A stretch of DNA of 64,000 bases from positions 4,650,001 to 4,714,000 of the forward strand of contig OX457075.1 in the NCBI GenBank assembly GCA_949752795.1, given 5' to 3'. Positions 53,681 through 64,000 of this stretch are shown here, piece by piece. Source of the DNA: Hyperoodon ampullatus. Its lineage: Eukaryota; Chordata; Mammalia; Artiodactyla; Ziphiidae. The translations under genes were made by a program, and so were the position numbers. Below the pieces are notes generated by a model, which was not told the DNA's origin, did not search any database, and saw only the letters and a program-made list of their open reading frames with translations. Numbering within the stretch: the stretch's first letter is position 1; the number at the start of each line of letters is the position of its first letter.

Positions 53681-54125
53681 CATCGGAGAGAGACATATTG
53701 ACTGGGGGAGAGGAGGGTTAGCGCAGCGCAAGACGGATGGCGGGATGGTGGTCTCTGGGCCCGTCCAGAGGCAGTGTGCGTGCAGCTGCCCTCCTGGCCC
53801 GGGCGGCGGGCCACTCAGGGCAAGTGCACCCAGAGAAATCAAGTCTGGCCGCCCGGGACGCAAAGCAGGTGGATGGGACCTGCCACGCCGTGGACTCTGG
53901 TCATCAGGGACCGCTGGAAGCGCCATCCCCCAGACCACTGAGGTTTCGGTCAACTCCAGGAAGGAAACGGCAGGGTTTACAGACCCGGAGGACTTCCACA
54001 GGACAGCAGGGTTAGTGCCCATGGCTGCGGAGGTGCTGTCGTGAAGGGCTGAGCTGGGGTGGTGCCCGAGGGCTCGTCCCGGCCTGGTCTGGGCACTCAG
54101 GCCTCTGCGGCCTGTTCCCCCCAAA

Positions 54126-54134
54126 ACACACACA

Positions 54135-54172
<38 letters not shown>
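54126..54172 (+). repeat. (CA)n microsatellite
   Basis: About 20 CA units with one interruption near its start. Confidence 0.95.
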
Positions 54173-54173
<1 letters not shown>

Positions 54174-55320
54174 TCACATTGGGCTGCAGGGTGGCAACCG
54201 ACAGTGGGGTCTGACCCAGTAAAGAATCACATTCTGAAGTTGGACGTCACCTCAGACTGCTCGGCCAAGCTGAGCTCCCTGAGCCCCGGCCTGGACACAG
54301 CCTTCTACAGAGCTTCCCGTCAGGGGGATTTTACCAGCCTTTTCACAAAGTTCCTTCGCCAACTAGCTGGGGAAAAAAAATAGCTCACGTTTCAGTGAAA
54401 AAAGTCTTCCCAAGATGCACAATCAAATCCACCCAGCCCCACTACCACCTAAAACCCTGGGGACTCTCTGACACGTTGTGACACCCTCCAAAGGAGTTTC
54501 ACTAGCCCAATGTTCTGCAGGAGGCAAAAGGATTCAAACTCATTTATGTCTGAACCCAGATGACTTTACAGCTCAAAGTTGTCTGAACTAGGGGTTTAAA
54601 AATTACAGACATTTCAGATGTGGAAAGGCCCTTAGGGGTCACCTAGCCCAAGTCCCAAGTTATGGATCAGGAAATAGAAATAAAGCCCAAACGGCAAATG
54701 AGTAGCAGGTCCGGAAGGTGATTTGATGCTGGCCAGTACTCATACCACTACTTAATACCACTTGGTTTCATTCCAAGACAGCCCTCCTGGGTGCTGAGAT
54801 CCCAGAAGTGAGCGTATTTTGTACATTACATTGCTTTACCTGCTTCATTGTTATTCCTAAATGTCGGGAGGTTTAACCATACAAGACCGACTCAGTTATC
54901 CCAAACCAATTATGAATAACTGGGAGCCTGCAGGGTCCCCAATTTAAAAGGATGGAGTGGTCTGATGATTCTGTATGCTTGTAACAAGCACTAAATACAA
55001 AGTTTAGAGATTTCTATTTATAGGGGTGTAATTCACATCCCTTCTCAGCTGGTAACAGTGAAAAGAATCATTACTTCATCTCCACAAGTATTTCTTTACA
55101 CAGCAGCAATTCTAGACCAGGTTCTTGCAGTCCTCTGCTATGTCATCAGCAACAGACAGATGTGCTGAAAAGAATGTGAGAAAACTAAAACCAAAATTTT
55201 TTAAAAGTACCTATGAAAATTATGAAAGAAACATACTGAATGGCAGAAAGAAAAGGGAACTTTTAAAAATGGAACTTGATCTTTAAGACCAGTTTGTAAA
55301 GATCATTCCAGATAGCTTTT

Positions 55321-55689
55321 TTTTTTAATAGTGTTTTTGTTTGTTTTTTTAAATTTATTTATTTTTGGCTGCATTGGGTCTTCATTGCTGCACGCGGGCT
55401 TTCTCTAGTTGCGGCGAGCGGGGGCTACTCCTCGTTGCAGTGCGCAGGCTTCTCATTGCGGTGGCTTCTCTTGTTGTGGGGCACAGGATCTAGGCACGTG
55501 GGTTTCAGTAGTTGTGGCGCATGGGCTCAGTAGTTGTAGCTCGCAGGCTCTGGAGTGCAGGCTCAGTAGTTGTGGCGCACGGGCTTAGTTGCTCCACGGC
55601 ATGTGGGATCTTCCCAGACCAGGGCTCGAACCCGTGTCCCCTGCACTGGCAGGTGGATTCTTAACCACGGTGTCACCAGGGAAGTCCCC
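55321..55689 (-). mobile_element. tRNA-derived SINE (long form)
   Basis: Reverse orientation: 'tttggctgcattgggtcttc' to 'tcaccagggaagtcccc'. Target duplication aga(t/c)agctttt on both sides. Confidence 0.93.
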
Positions 55690-56594
55690 AGACAGCTTTT
55701 AAACACTGAACAGTACTGCCTATAAAAGAATAAAAATCACTATTTATTCTTGCACATTTTGTAAAACAGTTCGTAAGAGGCTGTTCTTACTGTCCTAACA
55801 GTGTTTTAGTTTGAGAGAAATGGAATAGAAAGAGAAACAGAGTTTCCCGCCCATTGGCAGGGGCCGGGTAGGAGGAAATGAGAGGCTATCCAGGGCACAG
55901 GAGCAGCCGGCAGCTGGGTGGAGACTCAGACTGAGGTCAGAAGCCCCTGGAGCCAGGCTCACTGCCACCACCTCCCCACGTCCAGGCCGGAGGGTGGCTT
56001 GGACAGCTGACCCTCCCCGCGGCCGCTGCAAAACCCTGAAGGGTGTGGTGACTGCTCTGCCAGAGCAGGGAGCGGGGAGGGACGGACAGACAGACAGACA
56101 GAGAAGTTGAGGGAGAGGCAGCTCTCCCCTGAGGGATGTGAATTCAGCTGAGCCTTGAAGCCGTAAGGGGGAGGGGCCTGGCTTCGGACCTGCCTCCAGG
56201 TGACCACAGGCTGGCACAGGCGGCCAGTGGCTTCCCTCTGCTGCGTGAAGCCCACGGGGCACCCAACCCCCAGAGCCCCCGCTGCTGCCCTGTCCGGGGA
56301 TTTTCTCGTCGCTTCCCCCGTCCTCACCTCCAGACCGTCTTGCACGCCCTCCACCCGCTGTCACACACCTCCAATCCCACGGCACCCGTGGGTGGGGAAT
56401 CCCAAATTACCCAGAGCTGCGCAAATACCTAACAGGAGGGCTTTACCTTCTTCCCACCCGCGCTAGTCCCTGTTCCAGAAGCCAAGTCCCTGCGACGGCT
56501 CAAGTCAGAGAACCAGACTGCTGCTGGGAAGCGTGCTGCTCGGGCCCACAGCCAGGGGAGGGCGCGGGAAGGAAAAGACCCCGCAATTCAGTCA

Positions 56595-57221
56595 CCATCG
56601 AAGACAATTTTATTTACTCACAGAAACAAACCCGGAGCCCCGTGGGCGGCTCCAGCTCCCCTCCCGCCCACCCCCGGCCCTGGACCCGCAACGCTGAGCT
56701 GACCGTCCTCCCCTCGTGGTAGCGCGTGAGCTGCCACAGCAACCCGGTGAGGTAGGTGTCGCCACCCCACCCCCCGCCCAGGGGACAGCGGGGCAGCCGA
56801 GGCCGAGCTGGCAGAGTGCGGCCGGAGCGGGAGGACCGGTCCCCGTGCCCGCCTGGCCCCGCGGCCAGAGGCCCAGGCCGGGGACCGTCAGTCTGCCGAG
56901 GGCCCCTGCAGACCACACGTTCTCTTCTCGAGTCTGTGGGGCCCCGAGTGAGGTCCCCGCCCGCAGCCGGGTCTCGGGGACAGACCGCACCCCAGGTCCC
57001 CAGTGCGGATGGCAGGCTCTCGCCCAGCACTCAGGCCGCACGGGCACGGTGGGGAGGGGACTTCAATGGCACTCCTCCCGCGGACTCGGCGGAGAAGGAA
57101 CAAGAAGGCAGCTCGTCCTGGGAGCGGCCCGGGCGACTCGAAGAAGCCGGAAGAGTCCTGTGCGCGCGGCGGCCCGCGGCGCCTGCATCCCGGGCGGAGG
57201 TGGCCCGGGGGCAGCGCGGGC
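56595..57221 (-). other. GPAT4: GPAT4 3' UTR (probable)
   Basis: GC-rich sequence between the stop codon and the poly(A) signal. Long open frames on both strands reflect base composition. Confidence 0.6.
56609..56614 (-). terminator. GPAT4: GPAT4 poly(A) signal AATAAA
   Basis: TTTATT on the + strand reads AATAAA on the gene strand, about 610 bases past the GPAT4 stop. Confidence 0.65.
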
Positions 57222-57330
57222 TCAGGACCGGCTCCGGTCCTCGTGGTTGCCAACGATCATCTTGCTGTACAGCTTCTGCTGCTCCTCCTTGAACGTGTCC
57301 TTCACCTTCTCCCGCTTCAGACCACCGTCC
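57222..57330 (-). CDS. GPAT4: GPAT4 last exon (coding part)
   Basis: After 'tctctcgtcag' it encodes DGGLKREKVKDTFKEEQQKL and YSKMIVGNHEDRSRS, then TGA at 57224-57222. It has Glu where human has Lys in GNH(K/E)DRSRS. Confidence 0.97.
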
Positions 57331-60300
57331 CTGACGAGAGAAAGAGACGGGCTGGATGCAAGAGCAGAGAAGCCCCGCTGCCGCCCTGCGCCCCGGCCAG
57401 GCGTGCCCCCCACCGGCTGCCCGCGCCGCTCCCGCCCGGAGAAGCCCGCCAGAGTGGCAGCGGCTCCCTCGTCACGGCCCTGGGCCTGCGGGACCCACCC
57501 TCTCCGCCTTACAACTCTCACCCCTGCCCTGGGGTCAGAGCTCACTCCTCTTATCCAGGGTACTTTCTAATTGCTCACACCTGCCAAGGAGTTAAAAGTT
57601 CTTTCTGCTCAAACATTCATCCTCACCTTACAGAAAGCAAAGGAGGCCCTGGCTTTATGGAAGATGAGCCAAGCTTTAAGAAATACTAAGACTTATAATG
57701 AATCTGTAAAACTGATCCGTAAAATAAAATCTGTACAATTCAGATCCCGGGATTCTCCAAATTCATGCAAATGAACACAACGGAAAATACAAGTTCTCAC
57801 TTCTTCGCGCTCAGGGGATGGTCCCGTAAGGGAATGGAAGTAACGCAGAGTTTGGGGCTAACCACCCACCTCTTCCAATAGCCCCAAAGAAATCCTCTAA
57901 ACGTGGATTCGCTTCTTCAAAGTCTCCCCCCCACCTGACACCCCAAGGCCTTGCCTGCACCCTAGAATCATCATCATCTTCAGTGACTGATGCAAAACCA
58001 AGCCCACCGCAGTCTTTCTCTTACACTTTCAGTGTGGAGGTGAGCTGGTAGGAAAAGTCTCTGGTGAAGCTCTCACCACCGGACCCGTCTTACCCTGGGA
58101 GCCCTGACACCTGCCACATCCTTTAAAGTCCCCAGCAAAGGCCTCCTTTAGAAAGCGGCCACCCTTGTCTTCATTGGGCTTCAGCGACAGGGAGCTTGGG
58201 GCAGTGGATAAACATTCAAGCCAGTCAGACCTGAGCTCAACATGCGACTCCAGGGCTTATTCTGTGGCTTTGAAAGACGGTTACTTAACCTCTCCGAGTT
58301 TCAGTTTCTCATCTGAAAAATGGCAGTAACAATTTTCCTACTCATGGAGTTACTCTGAGGGTGAGACGAGATTACCAGAGCAGCAGCGGCACCGTGTCTG
58401 GCACATAGTAGGTGCCCAATAAATGTCAGCATTTTTAAAAAGGGCCAAGCAGACCTAGAGATTGCCATACCGAGTGAAATAAGTCAGACAGAGAAAGACA
58501 AATATCATGGTATCGCTTATATGTGGAATCTAAAAAAAAATGATACAAATGAACGTATTTACAAAACAGAAATTGAGTCACGGATGTAGAAAACTTAACG
58601 GTTACCAAGGGGGAAAGGGGTGGGGAGGAATACATTGGGAGATTGGGGTCGACACATACACACTCGGATACAGAAACGGTAACTACTGGGCTTCCCTGGC
58701 GGCGCAGTGGGTGAGAGTCCGCCTGCCCATGCAGGGGACACGGGTTCGTGCCCCGGTCCGGGAGGATCCCACATGCCGCGGAGCGGCTGGGCCCGTGAGC
58801 CATGGCCGCTGAGCCTGCGCGTCCGGAGCCTGTGCTCCGCAACGGGAGAGGCCACAACAGTGAGAGGCCCGCGTACAGAAAAAAAAAAAAAAAAAAAAAG
58901 ATAACTACTACGAAGAACCCACTGTATAGCACAGAGAACTCTACTCTGTGCTCTGTGGTGACCTATGTGGGAGTGGCATCTGGAAGAGGTATATACATAT
59001 ACAAGAGGGTATATACATAAACATACGCATATGTATAACTGATTCACTTCGCTGTACAGCAGAAACTAACACAAGTGTAAATCTACCATACTCCGATAAA
59101 AAAATTAATTAAAAAAAAAAAGGTTACAGGTCAGTTTAAACGCCCACTCAGTCAAATGCGCTCCAGAGCTGACCCCTGCACTTAAACTTAAAGGTCCCAG
59201 GAGGGGGGATTAGTCCCCCTGATCCAGTGTTCAACCGCATCAACCACTTGTTAGCTGGAGTATAGCTACCTCATACCCTAGTGTAAGGGTCTGCAAACTA
59301 TGGCCCACGGGCTGAATCCACCCAACGCCTACGTCTGTAAGTGGAGTTTCACTGGCACACGGACCTGCTCCTGGGCTGTCTCTGGCTGCTTTCCCGCTAC
59401 AATGGCAGAGTCAAGCAGTCGCACCAGAGACCACATGGCCCAGAGTCTAAAATACGTACTGACTCTTTTCAGAAGAAGTGTGCCAACTCCGGCTCTAGTA
59501 GGTAACAAGCTACAAAAAACCAAAACTGGCCTTTCTAAGGATGGTCCAATTTGCCAAATAAACGAGATGAGAGAGCCCAATGCTCCTCTGAGGTTTCCGG
59601 GTTGGCACGGAGTCCCTGCCCGCAGAGACAGGGCTGTCCCGGTGCCCAGGTGGACTGTGTCCCCAGGAAGGGGCGCCGAATCCACCGCTTCGTCCCAACA
59701 CCCTGGGCTCCTGAGAGTGAGTCAAACCGCTGACTCTCCAGGACCGGTGCGCTCGTCCTCCACACCAGGGAGAGGAGGGTCCTTCCAGCACCTGCTTCAG
59801 AAACTCCCGTCCTCCTGGACTCGGCTGGTAAGACCCGGCTCTGACTCACCACAGCAGGTCCACAAGGCCTCCCTGCCTGGCAATGGCAGACTTCACCCTG
59901 TTTGCGAACTGGACGGCATCTTCCTCGGTCTCTCTCGTCATGGGAGGCAGGTACCACACGCTGCAGACGATGGCCCAGCTGGTCATCATCCTCAGCAGGT
60001 ACGTCACCATCCCGTACTTGCTGCTGTTCCAGAAAGCATCACCGAACTGGGGATCGTACTGCAAGACAAGGGAACGCTGGACGGTGAGAGGTCAGGAGTT
60101 CTAGCCTGTGTGCGTGTCAACGGCAGCTTTGTTGAATGCCCCCTGCCACGCCCGGGGCAGGATCGGTACTGGGACGCTGCTCCCAGCCCCCTACGCGGAC
60201 ACCTCCGCAGGAACCCCACACCTGGGCACGTGTGACACCTAGCAACATCCACCCCCGAGCGCAGATCACTGAGGAGGACCAGCAGCCTTCCTCCAAGGTC

Positions 60301-63300
60301 CTCCCTCTTTGATCCAGGGGCCTGTCTCACTCACAGGTGTCTGCCATCTATTCTTCAAGTCCTCAAGCGCGTCCGCAAACAGAAGCGGAGCACGTCCTCC
60401 AGAGATCCGTGCCGAGTCAACAATCCCCAACGTTTCACCCCACCTGCTCCGCCAACCCCTCCTGTCACGTCACACACTCACAAAGACCGACACGTACCTC
60501 CCCAGAGAAAGACTTTCAAAGATCGCTTCTGGTGCCCAGACCAAGGAGAAAACAACTAGAAAGCTCTGCTTGTGTCACAGCACTTCTAACGGAGCTGCCT
60601 GTCTGTGTGCAGAGGTCGCGCTGCCCCGAGGAAGTCGCAGTGGCCACAGCGGGCGGGCGGGCATCGGATACCGCCACCTGCCAGCCGCTCCGAGGGAGGC
60701 GAGGGCTGTGCCTCAGGGGCATTTCGTGGGCCACGTGGCCACAGCTGCAACCCTCCTTCTCCCCAGACAGAAGGGCAAGTGCAGGCGAGCCGGGAGGGAG
60801 CGCTGCCGCAGGAAGTTACAGTAAAGGCAGCGAGAGGAACCGGTCCCTGAGGAGAAAGCCTGAAAAGGGTCAGGGCTGAGCTGCCACTGCGCGTCTGAAG
60901 GGCTCCCAGAGACAAGCCGTCACATGGAGTGTGTGACTGCGAAGCAAAGACCCAGGACCCGAGTGAAAACACCAAAGGAGATGCAGTTTCACGAGCGGTC
61001 TCACAGGACCCAGCTGCCACCAGTGTGGAGGACGCCCCTCCGTGGAGACCCTGGGAGGGGACACCGGCCAAGACGCCCGAGTGCAGGTTCTTACACTTGG
61101 GGACGAGGGGGCTGGGTTAGAACTATGTGATGTTTTCCAGGCCTTTCAAGCTGAAAGTTTATGATTCTCAGAATAAAAATTGGAGAATTTTGCCTAATTG
61201 CACACCTGACTACAGAAATGAAGACATTTAGACTTAATCATAGGAACTAAAAACTCCGGATGTAACTACAGAAGGCTTAAAGGGCTCATGTTATAACACC
61301 ACGAGGAAATGTGGGAGAAGAACGAGTCTTAAACAGGAGCTAGTGTGTGTGACTGGAAGAAAGTGCTGTTACAGTTTACACAGCATGACTGGAGAGAAAC
61401 CTTAGCTGAGGGCTGATTCTCTATTCCATGCTGGGCAGACACCGTAGAGAGAAAAACAAGGCAAAAGTTCAAAACAGCAATACATTCCTCAAAGTCAGAC
61501 AATGGCTTAATTTTGGTGGAAATGTAACAAGAGCTTTAAAACCGCTGAGGTCATGCAAGTTTGGTTACCAATGACGTCTTCACAAAAACTAGAAAAGTAT
61601 CTGGGAAGCAGAAGTTCTTAATCACATGTGAGCTTAAATAAACCTGTGGGTGGAAGGAAAATTTGCACGCCCGTGTTCTGGAGCTGGCGTCACTGTCCAA
61701 GGGTCCATGTTCCAAAACTGGCGGAGGGCAAGCAGGCTCTGTGTGGCCCCGACCGGCAGTGTCGGCAGCGCCCAGGGACGGGTCAGAAACCAAGTTCAGA
61801 AACTCCGGGCGAGGAGCCCAATGATCTGCCTTTTCACAGCCCCACCAGGTGATGCTGATGCAGCTGCACAGAACCGATGCTCTGGAGTGAGCAGGAAGGG
61901 CTTCTGTGCAGCTGCCGGTTTTTAATAAACACGCGGGGTGCGGCACTGGGCTCCCAGGACATTAAACTGCGGGACGCACGCACGCGACGCAAACATCTCT
62001 CCCCGTTCCCACGCCCACGGCACACACTACGAACAGAACGTCTGCTGCTGCTCCAGACCCAGCATCCTCAACGAATCCCGTGGGCAGCCCTGGTCCAGGG
62101 ACCTGTAACTGTGCAGCCACTCTTCATTCACCATCCCTGCCCTGGTGCCCGGCCTACCTGGGAAAGCAGCGTGGCTGGAAAGCGTTCGCTTAACCAAGAA
62201 GAACACCTCCTCCCCCAAGTGCCCCAGTTGTGCTGCCAGGTGACAATGAGGAATATTTCTTCAGAAGCCTTTGCAGACAAAAGACTCTCACAAAAGTATG
62301 GAGACTAAATTCTAGCAACAACTCTGACTTACTCTTACCCCGATCTGAGACACCAACCTAAATACTCTAAACACAGTGACAAAGGCTGTGTTTTTTAGAG
62401 GAAGTAGTGTAACAGCATTCTTTTAGAAATAATTACGTGGATCTATTTATAAAATCAGATGGATATGAGTGGGGAGAGAGAGGAGGAGGAAAAGGGGAAA
62501 CTGGCTGAGTGCCTCCCATCTTCCGAAGCAAGTCTGGACTCTCAGAGGTTCAAGTTCCTAAAAGGTGGAGCACACTAACAGGTTCGTTTAAGGCCCCCTT
62601 ACTTTCACGGGAGGCCTTCGGTCTGTCGGATGCCACACGAGCCACGGGAGCCACAGCAGCGGGGTTGTGTCTTCCTCCGGCAGCAAGGACACATCTGCAT
62701 CCACCCACCCTCACCTCTAACCAACCAAAGGCACAGACCCAGCTGGGCAGCCCCGTGCCCGCAGGAAGCCCCTCAGGTGGACTGCCTTCCAGAGCGGCAG
62801 GGCTCAGGAAGAAAGAGGAACAGTGGGGGAGATGCACCAAGCTCGGGGCTCCGCAGTGTGGGCTGCCCCACGGAGAGGGGGCCCGGCTCCCCGCTGCGCA
62901 TCAGTCACAGCGGCGGCGGAGGTCACGTGGCCTTGGAGGGCTCGTACCTTGATCGCAACGGGGTAAACTGTGGCTCCAATTTCAAAACTTCCCTTTTTGA
63001 ACATCATCACAGATGTGTTGTTGATGCAGGTTCCTAAAACGCAGGAGAGAGTAAAATGCTATTTCCTTCGGTCCTTTACCCCAGAGATTAGGAGTTTAAG
63101 GATTAAATGTACAGTAAAAATCATTCTAATGGCTCTTCAAAGAGGATAAACCTGTCCTCTCCCCGGCTCCTGAGCGCACACTGACAACAGATGAACAGAC
63201 TACTGCGCTGCCTCCTCTTCTCTTCTCATAGGACCGTCTTCCCTGGTTCCCACGGCAGCCCAGGTAAGAGGCCAGAGGCCCCGGCCGACTCGGGAGGGCC

Positions 63301-63607
63301 CAGGGAGGACTCTGCAAGAAGCTCAAGGAGCCTGTCAGCAACACTACAGAGGGGCTCCCGCAATGGGGAAGGCCACACGACGGCACTCTTAGTCCGTATT
63401 CTGAATCCTCCGAGTTTTCAGTCCCACGACCAATCTAAAGGGCCCCCACGTTACTCAGCGAAGACAGGTACCCCCAACAAGGGTGAGGGCCTGGGCTCCA
63501 ACACAACACTGGACTCACACTCCTGCACGGCCTCCCCACACAGAAGCTTACCCTCCGGGAAGATGAGGATGGGCAGCTTGCTTTTATCCTGCACGTGCTC
63601 GGTCAGC
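57222..63607 (-). CDS. GPAT4: GPAT4 (AGPAT6), glycerol-3-phosphate acyltransferase 4, C-terminal four exons
   Basis: GPAT4 is an integral ER membrane enzyme, recruited to growing lipid droplets. It transfers acyl-CoA to the sn-1 position of glycerol-3-phosphate, the first step of triacylglycerol and phospholipid synthesis. Exons on the minus strand are 63607-63552, 63033-62948, 60058-59850 and 57330-57222 (stop). All are GT-AG and the phases join cleanly. The joined protein contains KLPILIFPEG|T, the acyltransferase motif III that binds the glycerol-3-phosphate phosphate. It continues with GATVYPVAIK|YDPQ (motif IV region), a hydrophobic stretch near MVTYLLRMMTSWAIVCSVWY, and ends GNHEDRSRS. 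This matches human GPAT4 nearly residue for residue. The catalytic NHX4D exon and N-terminus lie beyond the window. Confidence 0.96.
58190..58435 (+). mobile_element. MIR SINE, nearly full length
   Basis: 'ggttacttaacctctccgag', 'tttcagtttctcatctgaaa', 'ctggcacatagtaggtgccc' and 'aataaatgtcagca' follow MIR from core to 3' end. Confidence 0.8.
58441..59122 (+). mobile_element. LINE-1 3' end, 5'-truncated, split by a SINE
   Basis: Starts 'gacctagagattgccatacc' and ends 'cttcgctgtacagcagaaac', then 'tccgataaaaaaattaatta' and an A tail. Same family as the L1 at 10611-11580. Confidence 0.85.
58688..58901 (+). mobile_element. tRNA-derived SINE (short, young cetacean type), nested in L1
   Basis: 'gggcttccctggcggcgcag' head, 'gggttcgtgccccggtccgg' box and A tail. 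Short target duplication taactact on both sides. Confidence 0.95.
59285..59505 (+). mobile_element. hAT-like MITE (family not named)
   Basis: 'gggtctgcaaactatggccc', 'gtctctggctgctttcccgc' and 'aagaagtgtgccaactccgg' match a common mammalian MITE whose ends pair as imperfect inverted repeats. Confidence 0.6.
59850..60058 (-). CDS. GPAT4: GPAT4 exon with hydrophobic segment
   Basis: 209 nt, from YDPQFGDAFWNSSKYG through SVWYLPPMTRETEEDAVQFA to GGLVDLLW, whose Trp codon is split. The acceptor is 'tgtcttgcag' and the donor is gtgagt. One visible change from human is Glu-Thr-Glu for Glu-Ala-Asp. Confidence 0.97.
60059..62947. other. GPAT4 intron
   Basis: Unique sequence with a weak MER5A-like patch near 61790-61900. 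I see no further exon; the several open frames have no recognisable content. Confidence 0.6.
62948..63033 (-). CDS. GPAT4: GPAT4 exon completing FPEGT and motif IV region
   Basis: 86 nt. It completes Gly and encodes TCINNTSVMMFKKGSFEIGA and TVYPVAIK. The donor is gtacga and the acceptor is 'gcgttttag'. Confidence 0.96.
63034..63551. other. GPAT4 intron
   Basis: Unique sequence. Nothing else recognised. Confidence 0.6.
63552..63607 (-). CDS. GPAT4: GPAT4 exon with acyltransferase motif III start
   Basis: 56 nt between acceptor 'tcttgtaaag' and donor gtaagc (gene strand). It encodes LTEHVQDKSKLPILIFPE. The first G completes an upstream codon, and the last G begins the Gly of the FPEGT motif. 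Confidence 0.95.
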
Positions 63608-64000
63608 CTTTACAAGAGGAAAATAAAACGAAGAGTCAGACAGCCTCACGTCCATCATCATCCAAAGGCATCTATCAATACCCTGTCTAGACGTGACGCT
63701 GGATGTGATATAAAAGCAGGTTAAAAAACACGACCCTCTCTTTTATAAACCCACGGGCTAATAGACAAAACTCCCAAGGACAGGGAACACCGGATGATTA
63801 CTACTTAATGTGCACAGCTGTTCAATGAAGTACGTGAGTCTGTGCACAGGGGCCGTGTCTCAGACCTAGGACTGTCTAAAGGGCTTACCCTCCACAGAGT
63901 CCGGCAAAGAGCAGCCTCGAGAAACGCTCACCCCCGACTTCCTACAGCCATGCTGGGTGGGACCCGCAGCCCCCCTGAGACACAGTGCAGGGAATTCAGG
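63608..64000. other. GPAT4 intron (partial, runs off window)
   Basis: No GPAT4 exon is recognised in these last 393 bases. Confidence 0.55.

Larger units (their letters stand above)
42076..56594. other. NKX6-3 - GPAT4 intergenic region
   Basis: About 14.5 kb between convergent genes with no supported coding sequence. It holds MIR and MER5A relics, a (GT)n tract, three SINEs (45775, 48186, 55321), two L1 tail scraps (about 49370, 50370) and a (CA)n tract. AT-rich candidate regulatory blocks lie at about 49850-49920, 51075-51290 and 53220-53680. The many open frames here are unsupported. Confidence 0.6.
57331..59849. other. GPAT4 intron
   Basis: Contains a MIR (58190-58435), an L1 3' end with a nested SINE (58441-59122) and a hAT-like MITE (about 59285-59505). 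The rest is unique, with a GC-rich first 200 bases. Confidence 0.65.

Noticed and set aside
59300..60235. 311-codon plus-strand open frame
   Set aside because: It crosses a MITE and is antisense to the GPAT4 exon at 59850-60058.

Overview
This window is mammalian nuclear DNA. It has large introns with GT-AG splice sites, LINE-1, L2, MIR and DNA-transposon relics, and nine copies of a tRNA-derived SINE (head 'cttccctggtggcgcagtgg', long 3' A-tract). That SINE is characteristic of cetaceans and their close relatives. Five copies are of the short, young (~200 bp) type with near-intact target-site duplications, so a toothed whale or dolphin (at least Cetacea) is the likeliest source. The gene order ANK1 - NKX6-3 - GPAT4 is that of human 8p11.21, here inverted.

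Positions 1-34160 (+ strand) hold the 3' third of ANK1, erythroid ankyrin. In order they contain the second half of the death domain (two exons), the large regulatory-domain exon, a further regulatory exon, the muscle-specific first exon of small ankyrin-1 (sAnk1, with its transmembrane segment and a plausible internal promoter), two shared exons, and two alternative C-terminal exons. One ends in ...KRGKQ. The other is a distant exon encoding DHTSTPNP. The intron between these two C-terminal exons carries MIR486. Its 5p arm is unchanged from the human miRNA, but its 3p arm has diverged. Intron 2875-16313 carries an old, nearly full-length L1 invaded by two SINEs and by a younger L1 that itself contains a SINE.

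Positions 36808-40970 (+ strand) encode a complete NKX6-3 homeobox gene in three exons (257 codons), with a likely poly(A) signal at 42047. Positions 42053-56600 are intergenic. They hold SINEs, L1 tails and ancient repeats, plus several AT-rich, homeodomain- and FOX-motif-rich blocks that look like conserved non-coding elements and could be NKX6-3 enhancers.

Positions 56609-63607 (- strand) carry the last four coding exons and 3' UTR of GPAT4 (AGPAT6), an ER glycerol-3-phosphate acyltransferase, converging tail-to-tail with NKX6-3. Its 5' exons lie beyond the window.

No microbial operons, CRISPR arrays or new protein systems are visible. The most interesting items are the diverged miR-486 hairpin, an exact 51-bp direct repeat flanking NKX6-3 exon 1, putative erythroid and muscle control elements inside ANK1, a CpG-dense block in the ANK1 3' region, and candidate gut enhancers. 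Family calls for repeats and homology to human proteins come from recognition, not from a database search.
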